From the NCBI GenBank assembly GCA_949358305.1, contig OX442319.1, forward strand, positions 3,536,001 through 3,596,000: a DNA stretch of 60,000 nucleotides, written 5' to 3'. This document shows, in pieces, positions 33,702 through 43,061 of this stretch. A model generated the notes under the pieces. That model saw nothing but the letters and a program-made list of their open reading frames with translations, did not search any database and was not told where the DNA came from. Within the stretch, counting starts at the first letter, position 1, and the number at the start of each line of letters is the position of its first letter. Source of the DNA: Strigamia acuminata (Eukaryota > Arthropoda > Chilopoda > Geophilomorpha > Linotaeniidae). Position numbers and translations under genes: made by a program.

Positions 33702-34216
33702 AGCTAAACAATAATCTGTCACGTAATTTCGTCTCGAGCAGCACAAGACGAGGTGAACAGCAAGATTTTGCTGTTTGTTTTGTTTTTCACGTTGTTCGTT
33801 TAGCTTGCTGTTCGACATGCTGTGTTCGTTGTTCGTTTAGGTTGATTGGTTTTATAAACACGGGATAAACATTTCTCAGCAAGTTTGAATTCACATTTTT
33901 TTTAAAAAATGATCCATTTATTTTCTTATATATGTTCTTTTGCTATTGTTTGGCGCCGCCATTTTAGGCCTACTGTATATAGGCCTACATTAGTTCAAAA
34001 CGTATTTTCTTCTGTATTTCTTCAGTTATGTGGCGGGTGAGTATTTATTTGGCAATAATATTATGTGATGTACCCTTTGGAGCTTTTTGGTGCTTTTGCA
34101 AAGTTTTGTTTGAATTTTTCATTTGAAATTGATTTTGTCTTGTAATGGCATTTGCCATTTATCGTGGCATCAAGTGTTTAGTTTGGGATTTGATTTCTTA
34201 AACCTGGTTATTATTT
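33702..34216. repeat. Dispersed about 515-bp repeat, copy 1
   Basis: Matches 38145-38664 in the same orientation with moderate divergence; shared words include gctaaacaataatctgtcac, cagcacaagacgaggtgaac, ccattttaggcctact, tctgtatttcttcagtt and ggagctttttggtg. No coding frame and no evident terminal repeats. Origin unknown. Confidence 0.8.
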
Positions 34217-34605
34217 ATTAGAAAAATATTTCTGTGCGGTCGTCCCCAGAATAGAGTTTTCGGTAATTTTTTCTTCTTTACAATGTAGATAGCTCTGGCA
34301 ATGACCTGGTCTAGGTCTGCATTACTAGTTTGTTTAAACTAAACAAAAGAAAATTAATTAATTAATTACAATATTTAAAATTCTTATTTTTTTCCTGCTG
34401 ATAAGTTGTTTAAACTTTATCCGCCTGACGGACTTCCCCAAGTTTCTACTTTCACACATGTAATTGAATATTGACGCTTCCGCTGCTACATGGCTTGGAT
34501 GGCTTCTTGGATCAATCAAAAAAATGTATTTTCAGATGGAAAAATACTTTTGGGAATGGCTTTAGCAGGTGTATGACGTCCATAAATTTTTTGTGTTTGA
34601 TTCGC
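34217..34605. other. Intergenic DNA, nothing recognised
   Basis: AT-rich; no domain-bearing frame. The repeat 33702-34216 ends at its left border. Confidence 0.4.
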
Positions 34606-35148
34606 TTATTTCTGTATAAAAATTTCTATTTTTCTATTTCTTGAGTAGTAGTGTGAAGAATACTTTAAAGCAAAAATTGGGGTGTAGTTCTTAATCTCTT
34701 TCATGTTTATATTGCCACATGGGCTGACATTCCAACTGAAATGATTTCCCGAACAAGATAGGACGGTTTTTACATCATATCTCTGAGGCCAAAGAGTTCT
34801 CTTGTAGCCAGCAAGGCGAATGCCGACCGCTCCATCGAAACTGACTATGATAGCGACCGGTGTGACAACTCTGTCGCCCACCGGGACCTGAGCGTCTATG
34901 TAAGCCGCGTTCGTCTCACATTCTTCAAACAAGCAATCGTCATGCCAAAAAACACAAATCCACTTCATTGGGATGTGCAGACATCCCAGTGTGGGCACGT
35001 TTCTGTCGAGAGGCAGCCTCGTGCAGACTGAGGTGAAGGCTCCGCGAGGAGCGACCGGGCGAAGTTGCTGTACTCTCTTGGGGCAGAAGGAGAAGTGCAG
35101 CAGCTGACTCGTGTATTTCTGCAGACTTCTGCCAAAAGTTGTAAACAT
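34606..35148 (-). CDS. Unidentified coding exon, Cys-containing protein
   Basis: A 180-codon frame with balanced composition between about 34700 and 35130, unlike the low-complexity frames nearby. I do not recognise a family. Visible features: seven or more Cys (VCTRLP, LGCLHIP, WICVFW, DDCLFEECE, LSCSGN, SPCGN), a charged and Tyr/Lys-rich tail after residue about 155 that may be intron read-through, and no signal peptide in this exon. A splice acceptor (tttggcag) lies at about 35133, so the true exon may start there and the initiating Met elsewhere. It lies 490 bp downstream of the CBM14 gene on the same strand and might be a secreted protein. Confidence 0.4.
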   Translation of the reverse strand: MFTTFGRSLQKYTSQLLHFSFCPKRVQQLRPVAPRGAFTSVCTRLPLDRNVPTLGCLHIPMKWICVFWHDDCLFEECETNAAYIDAQVPVGDRVVTPVAIIVSFDGAVGIRLAGYKRTLWPQRYDVKTVLSCSGNHFSWNVSPCGNINMKEIKNYTPIFALKYSSHYYSRNRKIEIFIQK

Positions 35149-35635
35149 TTGGAGTGACTTTTTTTTTATTAAAATTCACACATTTTTTATTATTTTTCAT
35201 CGTATTTTTTCTTTTTTTTTTCTTCTGTTTCTTGTTGCAGTGCAACAGGAATCGGATTGTCTGCGCGCTGCGACGATAAAATCTCTGGTTTGAAACAAAA
35301 AGTCACTATTGCTTTTAAATGTTGTTTTTCTGCAGAAATGTGGGAATTGGGACATTAAATGGTCAAAATCTTTTATTTTTTCTTAAAATATCGAACATGG
35401 TGACCTGAAATAGAAAAACATGCTACACGTCAAAGAGACCATGCAATTCAAGTGCTATTTGATAAGAATGAAAGTAAATGATTTATTCTATAATTTAGTT
35501 ATAATCATACACAACAATAATAACAACAACAACAATATTCTCAATAAGATGTAATGAAAAAACCAGTAGTTGTAAATTAAATTCAAAATTTACTTCTTCT
35601 CCACTGTTAGCAAAGCTGTAATAAAGCAAATGGCA

Positions 35636-36212
35636 CTATTTTCCGTGCCTATTTCCAAGGCCCAATGAAAATCGTGCAAAGGCAGGGGCCGAAGCCACAG
35701 ATCCTTGCGGTTGCTGATCAGGAATGCCTTTCCGTGGGTAAAACTCCTTGTCTTCAAGATTGAAGAACTCGTTGAGATAAAGCCAATCGCTAGTCGCCGC
35801 GCACTGCAACGGAGCATGTGTCTCGTATTCGCAGATGAGCTGACTCTGGTCGAAAAACGTTTGATTGGGACATAAGAAACTGTAGAGTTTATTCTCCTGA
35901 GCTCCGTTCGGATGCTGGATGAGCAGGCAAATATGAAAAATGTGACAGTCGTTCTCCACGTCTGCGTAGTAGCCGTATTTGCGTCCACCGCACTCGAAGG
36001 TGCTTCGAATGTTGCCCACAATTAACTCGGCACCGGCTGGCAGTTCGTAACTGAATGCACCTGCTTGTCTTTTGACGATCTAGAAAGCGATGTTAATAGA
36101 ATTGTGTTCACTTTTAGCAGTTTTTATGCGTTGGTTTTCTTACATTTGGGTATGCCACTACAGCAGCGATGAGCACCGCGGCTAGGATTACCAAAAAGCA
36201 TGTGAAAAAACC
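35636..36212 (-). CDS. Secreted chitin-binding (peritrophin-A/CBM14) protein
   Basis: Main exon 35636-36079 and an upstream exon 36144-36212, joined in phase 0. The small exon encodes a hydrophobic core (CFLVILAAVLIAAVVA), so the signal peptide is split by an intron; the initiating Met must be in a further 5' exon (one candidate, MKTCQ, lies at about 36280-36294 with a weak donor). After IVKRQ, a likely dibasic processing point, comes a single CBM14 domain with six Cys: FECGG, ENDCHIF, HICLL, FLCPNQ, LICEY, LQCAA, plus the family's aromatic YGYYADVEN. The domain binds chitin in cuticle or peritrophic matrix, in keeping with an arthropod. The tail after LNEFF is short and Gln/Gly/Ser-rich. Total about 170 residues. 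Confidence 0.8.
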
Positions 36213-36427
36213 CTTTGAATGAAGATAATAGTTACAATATAAGAATACAATATATTAATACAATACAATATAAGGAGAACTTGACAAGTCTTCATGTTTG
36301 TTTTTCAATAAATCTAAAAATGAGAAATTTCTGGATTAATTATTATTTTTCGTAGTTTTCTCTTTCTGGATTTTTGTTGCTTACATTTGATGAATTCGAG
36401 ATGATTGTGCTGCATCCTGAGGTCCTT

Positions 36428-36435
36428 TTTATATA
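36428..36435 (-). promoter_or_regulatory. TATA box for the CBM14 gene
   Basis: TATATAAA on the minus strand, about 40 bp before a donor-like AAAT/GTAAGC (exon end 36385), which would close a short non-coding first exon. Distance to the signal-peptide exon is about 215 bp. Confidence 0.55.
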
Positions 36436-36609
36436 TTTTCATCTGGAGATGCTCGTAAATAGGTCGCGTAGCTACAGGGTTTAAATAGAGTGAAATTGGC
36501 CTTTGATCCGAAATTATTTCGCGTTTATTACGAGATAAAGGTGTTATTTTTGGCTTTCTCTGTTTGAAATTCTCGTGTGGTTTCTTCGCTGCCCACGCAT
36601 GACCTCTTG

Positions 36610-38144
36610 CCATGGTATTTGGAGAACTGCGGTCAAATCATTCATTGCAGCATCCTAATTTGCAATGCACTTGCACCTTCGTCTTCATTCAACTTCACAC
36701 CGTTCCAAATGCATCTCTGCAGTCTTCTGGCGAACAAAGGACCGTCTGATCACTCGCCTGCAACACAAGGCACTTGGCGTAGCTCTCCGCATTCAAAGTT
36801 CAATTAAATTGCTGTATTTACTTATTGTGAAGTAGTAGAACTTTCCTGCAATGCTTCTGCCAATTTAGCAGTCCTTTTCCCGTATACTTCATAGCAGAAT
36901 GCACTGTAGTTGCAAGTTTGTTTGCATTTTTGTAGATTAATGATGATCTTCAATTTTAACATATAAAATTTAAACCCATCTAGCCATATTTAGCAATTTT
37001 GGAATTTTATTAGTCCTACTGCTTCACTGACAAAACGATATAAGTGGTAATAAAAGTGGTAAACACATTGGGGTCATGATTCTCTGACTTCAAATTCCCA
37101 TTATCAATTTCTTTTGATGTTATAATGCGCATGTTCCACATTACCAAACCGGCGAGCTGTCCAGCAGCTACAAACCGTTTGTCATAACACAAATAATCAT
37201 AATCTCTCTTTTAGGTCACCATACTCCATTTTTAAGATTTTAAAACAGCAGGCACCTTGTGGAATCTTCAAATCAAGGTCAAGGTGAAGGCATTTTCATA
37301 GTCTAACTAAACCTTTTTGCACTTCCTTTATTTTCATAATACAACTAAAACAGAAAGTGCATAGTGCACATGACCTCAATAAACTCTATTTTATGAAGAT
37401 AATCAAGTGGAATGCTTATTAATACTGCTATTAACACCTTTCTCACCCCATGAATAATTTGGTGCTTAAAATCAAAAATTAGTTTAGTTTTCTTTCTGAG
37501 TATTTTGACAAAAGTGCATCTTTCAATTAACATTACACAGTATATCCTGGGATGATTAAACCAATATTAAACAACCACGTTAGAGCTGTGGCAACCTTTT
37601 ACCATAAATTAATAAAAGTAAGTTAAATAGAAGTCACAGTGTAGAAACGCACATCACGCCTGTTTTGGAGGTGACGAAGTAGGATGACCAAGTTTAAAGT
37701 GGCAAAATGTAAATACAAATATAAGTTATGTAAATTAAACCTTAAAAATAGATGATAAAGGGACAAAAGTGCGTTTGGAGGCAGAAAAATGTAATTTTAT
37801 ACGTGAAATTCTATTATTTCAGTTGCAAAAATGTAATTTTTGAATAAAAATGACCAAAATCAACAAAATTAGATCTTCAAATTGATGTAAATAGCCAAAA
37901 ATTGAAAAATTGAAAAATTCATAAAACACCCACAAAACGACCGGGATTTGTGGTTTTTACGCACAAATCAATGAAATTTTAAGTATGTTTAGCGATAAAA
38001 TTGAATACAATGTATTCAAACTCAACGTGCTTTTTAAATTTTTAAATTTATCTCAATTGTAGAAAGTGAAGTCTCCAACTCTCCATGATGCAGGAAAAAG
38101 ACACGATGGCCCCAACAAATCTCCGTAGTCGTCGGATTGTTTTC
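36610..38144. other. Intergenic DNA; one repeat fragment, no gene
   Basis: Contains a short piece (about 36747-36785, gatcactcgcctgcaac) of the repeat seen at 14.4-15.06 and 41.7 kb. The remainder is AT-rich; 37740-37930 has loose gcaaaaatgtaattttt-type units. No supported coding frame. Confidence 0.5.
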
Positions 38145-38664
38145 GCTAAACAATAATCTGTCACCTAATTTCGTCTAGATCAGCACAAGACGAGGTGAAC
38201 AGCAAGATTTTGCTATTCGACATGCTGTGTTCGTTTTTCACGTTATTTAATTCGTGTTTGATTTCTAAAAGGTTGATTGGTTTCATAAACATGGGATTTA
38301 CATTTCTGCAAATTTCTCAGCAAGTTTGAATTCGTATTTCTAAATGATCCATGTATTTTCTTATATGTTCTTTTGATATTGTTTAGCGCCATTTTAGGCC
38401 TACTATAGGCCTAATTCGAATTGTTTTTTTTCTGTATTTCTTCAGTTGGCAAGAATTCGGCAAAAATATTATTTGATGCACCTTTTGGAGCTTTTTGGTG
38501 GTTTTTGGTGGTTTTTCAAAGTTTGGTTTGAATTTTTCATTTGAAATTGAATTTGTCTTGTGGGTTTTCGTACTTTGCCATTTTTCGTGATTGGATATGG
38601 CATTTGCCTTTTTTCATGACATGAAAGTTTGGGGTATGATTTCTGAAACCTGGTTTTTTATTTT
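38145..38664. repeat. Dispersed about 515-bp repeat, copy 2
   Basis: Second copy of 33702-34216, same orientation, with small indels (for example ggtggtttttggtgg expanded here). Confidence 0.8.
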
Positions 38665-38929
38665 TAAAGTAATCCGTGGCTCAGAGGATGGTCAAGGTTC
38701 TTCAATCTCAAATGCTCTTGGTTGGACTTCCGTGGGACTGTGGAAAATTTTTCAGTCACCTATGGAGTGACCCATGGAGTGGTTCTTTGTCTTTTCATCT
38801 TTGTTGGGGACGCCCCAAGGTGTTTCTGAATTTAAAACAAATCAATTTGACGTCAAAACATTGAGTGCAGTCGTTCTCGGTTAATTCTTTTTAAGAAAAA
38901 TGCCACGTTTGCATCAAAAAACACTATTG

Positions 38930-38975
38930 GAAACCCATTGGGTTATTTTGACCAGTCTCGCTGTTCTAGTGTTAA
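38930..38975. mobile_element. piggyBac-type right end at a TTAA site
   Basis: Read inverted, the end begins TTAA (38972-38975) then cactagaacagcgag and contains aacccaatgggttt, both shared with the left end at 23173 onward (cactagaacggccag, acccaatgggttt). Orientation is opposite, as expected for the two ends of one family. Confidence 0.5.
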
Positions 38976-40108
38976 ACTTAAATATTGGTAAACCTTTGAG
39001 AAGCTTTCACTTTTTTCAAAAAGACTTTCTCCAGTGTTGCAAAAATCCTCGTAAGATTAACAAATGCAAGAAAAGTTTTTTGCTGTTTGAAAACAACAAC
39101 ATGGTGGAAAGCAGTCTTTAAGCTTAAACTCCACAATGGATTGTGTACCTGGAAAATAATAGTTAGTGAAATAACTACAACTTGTTTTAATTTAATGTAA
39201 TTTTATTGAAAACTATTATTAATAATAATTGGTCGCGAGTCCGTTGTTGCGGACACGGAAATGCTGAATTGTATCATTATGATTGGATAAACAACACGGT
39301 GGAAAGTTGTTTTTGTTTTTTGTGTGTTCAGTTTAGGGACCTGTGTTTGTGCCAATTGTAAAATCTTTTAAATGGTAAAAGCAATTCCTCGATATATGGA
39401 CAGAAAAAAAAGAATCTTTTAACAATTTTCATTCTTTTAAAACTTCTTGGGCTAACCTTCCGATTGTCTTTGTTTGTATTTATATTTCTTGCTCAATATT
39501 AATAACTTGTTCTACTATTGCCTATCTGATACAAAACTCCAATGCTGGACTGGCCGGTGGGATACCGGGAATTTCCCGGTGGCCGGTGACGACGTGAAAT
39601 TTTTTTTCATACCCTGTGGTTCGGTATAAATTTGTTCCCGGTACCGGTACTAAATTTCTTTCCAGTCCAGCACTGCTATTTAAAAAAAATTAAATCAAAC
39701 CTGATATTGTACAACAAAGCAAATTGTGTTTCTAAATGTTGAATTAGAATTACATTTAATGGATTTAATGCATAATAATAATAATTTAATGCATTTTGGG
39801 ATCTCTATTTCTGGTTCTACGACTTCGTTCAGAATCTTTCTTGAAACATTCCTCCAAAAATGATTCACACTTTTCTACCTAAAAACTCTTGCTCGAACTG
39901 TTCAAGTATTTCTATCCTTTGAGCCATCTCTTGCTGGAGCCATGTGTTTTGCCGTGCTGTTTTTCCTTTTGAAATGGGAGATTGAGATTTTAATTGTGCA
40001 CTTGAATAGAAACAATTTCTACATTAACGCATTTTTAGAAAAAAACAAGCGTCACTCACCTTGGCCAATAAACGAATCATAAATGAATATGCGCAATAAG
40101 CTAGTATT
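38976..40108. other. Intergenic DNA with small transposon pieces
   Basis: At about 39840-39960 the minus strand reads TWLQQEMAQRIEILEQFEQE, like the coiled C-terminus of MADF/Myb proteins that accompany transposons. Otherwise AT-rich without genes, apart from the MITE at 39543-39672. Confidence 0.4.
39543..39672. mobile_element. 130-bp MITE with 11-bp inverted repeats
   Basis: Ends tgctggactgg and ccagtccagca. The interior has ccggtaccggta, ttcccgg and ggccggtg words like the MITE in the THAP intron, so the two may be related. Confidence 0.65.
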
Positions 40109-40977
40109 GGCTCTGAACAAAACGCAGGGTACACCCAAAATGGGGTACCCAATTTGGGTACCCAAGTGCAACGAAATTTATCTATTTAAAAAAAAAAAAA
40201 TGCACTTTTCTTTAAGATTTGTTATATTTTGACATTATTTAAGTTATGTATAAAAATGATAACATTGATTGTGAATTATTTCTTCCACAAATATAACTGA
40301 TTCGTTTTTTTAAGATAAATCATTCCTCCTTTTTGGTTTTACAAAACCAGGAGGAGTTACTCAATCAACCAGATAAAAATATTAACATGTTTGGATCATA
40401 ACAGGTAATGGTAAAGTTTTTCTTTCTTTTTTAAATGATTTTGATGATTTTTTAAAAATGTTTTGATAATTTTATGTTTAATTTTGATAATTTTTAGTTT
40501 TATTTTGATAATTTTTAGTTTTATTTTGATAATTTTTAGTTTAATTTGGATAATTTTGTGTTTAATTTGGATAATTTTGTGTTTAATTTGGATAATTTTG
40601 TGTTTAATTTGGATAATTTTGTGTTTAATTTGGATAATTTTGTGTTTAATTTGGATAATTTTATGTCCCGTTAGTCTGTTGACCACTTCCGGGTCTCGTA
40701 GCTCCACCAAGGGCCGATTATTGAAAAGTAAAGTGACCGTTGGTTATCCCACGATCTCAATACATGAAAATGTTATGATCGTCTATATGGGACAAGGGCT
40801 GGCAGTTCCGGAAGTGAGTGCCACAACAGATTTAGTCTGTTTCAATCACAGTGGGCATAATAAAAATTAAATTGATTTCTGAAAATTTGTAAAAAATTTG
40901 ATTAATCATTTCAGGAAATTTTGGGTACCCAAATTGGGTACCCCATTTTGGGTGTACCCTGCGTTTTGTTCAGAGCC
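40109..40977. mobile_element. MULE-type element: perfect 57-bp inverted repeats, 9-bp target duplication
   Basis: 40109-40165 and 40921-40977 are exact inverted copies (outer bases ggctctgaacaaaacgcagg). The 9-bp direct repeat gctagtatt flanks both sides (40100-40108, 40978-40986), the size made by Mutator-like elements. Total 869 bp, no transposase. Inside are an array of 21-bp units (40445-40665, core gataattttgtgtttaattt) and a GC-richer stretch (40675-40860) with a frame reading VGYPTISIHENVMIVYMGQG that may be captured gene sequence. Identical ends imply a recent insertion. Confidence 0.92.
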
Positions 40978-41424
40978 GCTAGTATTGGTGTAACAAAGGA
41001 ATTGTTGCACCAAAACCGTTGCTTCTGCAAATTACCCTCGCTGAATTACCCTCGTGAAGTGTTCCTGGGGAGTTTCCACCCCCAAGACACACCGGGGCGT
41101 GTGCCAAACCAGAGCAATTAAATCTTGGACAAATTTGTCCAAGGTTTATCATACTGGTAAATGGGTGGTATCCTGAATGAATCTGTCAAGCATCGGTAAA
41201 TCTAATATCAAGTAAACAAATCAACACAAATAAAAACAATTAAATATCCAGTGAACTCCAACAAATAAACATTAGACCACAAAAAAACAAAACAAAAATT
41301 TCATTTATGAATTACCTCTTCAGTGGAGACAAATTTAGCATCAGTAGAATGTCCATTGAAATTTCAGAGGAATTCAGACAAATTTGTGCATTGTAAAATC
41401 GCTTATAGACAGACATTTTTTTGT

Positions 41425-41640
41425 CTTTTCATTACTTCCCGTTCACATTTTTGAAATCGACAAAACTGGCAACTATTTCGCGTATCTTTATCGATGACAC
41501 AATTTTTATCCAGCTGACAAACGAATTCGAGCTTCCCCTTACACAGCGGCGAAAGAAACGGTGGCAGTCTTCACAACTTCAAAATCCAAAATGTATGCCG
41601 GTTGATTTATTTCCACAAACGACACAAACCCGGTTCTTTA
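41425..41640 (-). pseudogene. Nuclear hormone receptor DNA-binding domain, broken
   Basis: Minus-strand reading gives RVCVVCGNKSTGIHFGF, an in-frame [18 protein letters not shown], a frameshift, then [19 protein letters not shown] and CQFCRFQKC. This is the complete two-zinc-finger DNA-binding domain of nuclear receptors, with P-box region ([10 protein letters not shown]) and second finger in order. One stop and one frameshift break it, and no ligand-binding domain follows towards 41400. Either a decayed duplicate or an exon with sequencing errors. The subfamily cannot be assigned by eye. Confidence 0.8.
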
Positions 41641-41716
41641 AAGCACTGGTTATGCAGGGGGGTTGTGTGATAGACATGATGGTTGTATTTATATCTGAAA
41701 TGAAATTTTAAAAGAT

Positions 41717-41835
41717 TGTAACCAGCTGCCCCTACACGCTGATCACTCGCCTGCAACGCAAGGCACTTGGTGCAGCTCTCGCGTCTCTCACGCACCTGTT
41801 GCGATCCTCTGCAACCAGGTGGAGTTGCGGGCATA
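41717..41835. repeat. Dispersed repeat, uninterrupted copy
   Basis: Relative of 14386-14415 plus 14950-15060. Here gctgatcac (41738-41746) is present once and without the insert found at 14416-14949. Confidence 0.65.
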
Positions 41836-42039
41836 TTACTTCCATACCATTCCATCCAACTACAATTGCCTGAATAAGGACGGAACAACAATCGCATTGC
41901 CACCTCCAGAGTCACAAGAATTGCACAGAGAGATCCAACACAAACATCCAGCAGAAGTTTTAATCCGTGATTACTTTGATTTTCTGGATAATGTTTGGTA
42001 TAATATAAACTAAATTCAGATCGATTTAGATCGATTTTA

Positions 42040-42138
42040 ATACCAGAAAGCATTGATAAGAAGCAAGAACACCAAAGAACACCTAGAAAAGCTTTGCTTA
42101 CTGAATGGGTTAAGACTGCATGGGCCAAAAAGTTATAG
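42040..42138 (+). pseudogene. C-terminal fragment of a pogo/Tigger-type transposase
   Basis: The frame IPESIDKKQEH...TPRKALLTEWVKTAWAKKL ends in a stop at 42136-42138. The LLxxWVxxAW pattern near the end is typical of DDE_1 (Tigger/pogo) transposase C-termini. A hairpin follows at once. Confidence 0.45.
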
Positions 42139-42142
42139 CGTT

Positions 42143-42189
42143 CAGATAAACTGTAATTTAAAAAACTTTTTTATATTACAGTTTATCTG
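42143..42189. repeat. Perfect 15-bp inverted repeat (hairpin)
   Basis: cagataaactgtaat (42143-42157) and attacagtttatctg (42175-42189) with a 17-nt AT loop. It directly follows the transposase-like fragment and may be part of its terminal repeat. Confidence 0.75.
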
Positions 42190-43061
42190 CGCGCTAACAT
42201 TTTGAATAATGCGCCATGCGCACGTATGATGGCGTCATATTTACTATTTTTGACTCATAATACTCCAACAGAGGGCGCTCGTTGTTTTAGTACGAGTGAT
42301 AATCTAATCTGCAATCCCCATCTCTTCATACTGTTCGAATGTTTAGTATATTGTCTAGACAAAGTTATTGTTTTGAAACAATAATTCAAGTGCCTGCAAA
42401 CCAGTGACAGGATTTCAATGCCTAGGACAAGGCGAGGTAACAACTAACCCTACTTCTCTATAGCAGGAAAACTACGTAATTCGTGCACCCCATCCAAAGA
42501 ATCACTCATTCTAATGGCTGACATGTCCATTTAACCTCATATTCAGCGAGCCATGGTTTCAAATTGGGTGATAAATACTACGAAACAAGTTTAAATGAAA
42601 AAAATACGTGACATCCAAGTTACAAACCGAAGTGCTGCCACACAGTGGCAATATTCAGCAACAAGTGCAGCAAAGACCCGCCAAAATAAACAAGTTTTTA
42701 TTAGATTAATATATAACGATAAAGATTATTTCGGTCATAAAGAATAAAAAGCAACATTTCAGTCATCAGTGATCAATCCCAGATGCCAAATAAAATGTGT
42801 CTTAAAACTAAATTACCATCTGACAATTTCAACATGTATCTTTTTAAAAAACAAATTCTTTACAAAGATGATAAAAGACACCGACTAAAAGCGTTCTTAT
42901 CGCAAGAAGCCACGCGAATGGCTCGTGCGACGCAAACCACACGTATCGCAAAGCGTTTGCCTGATAAAAAAGGCAAATTTAGACACTTGGCCAAAATTTA
43001 AAAATGGCTACAGACACCCCATCACTCCTGGATGTGTAAGAACCCGCGTCCGACCGGCACC
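42190..43061. other. Region upstream of the BMP9/10-like gene
   Basis: Holds a Lys/Arg-rich 72-codon frame (42783-43001) that I cannot assign, with no domain. A promoter for the BMP gene is expected here but no TATA box is clear. Confidence 0.4.

Noticed and set aside
42783-43001. 72-codon Lys/Arg-rich frame upstream of the BMP9/10-like gene
   Set aside because: No domain and no link by splicing to the BMP frame; likely chance.
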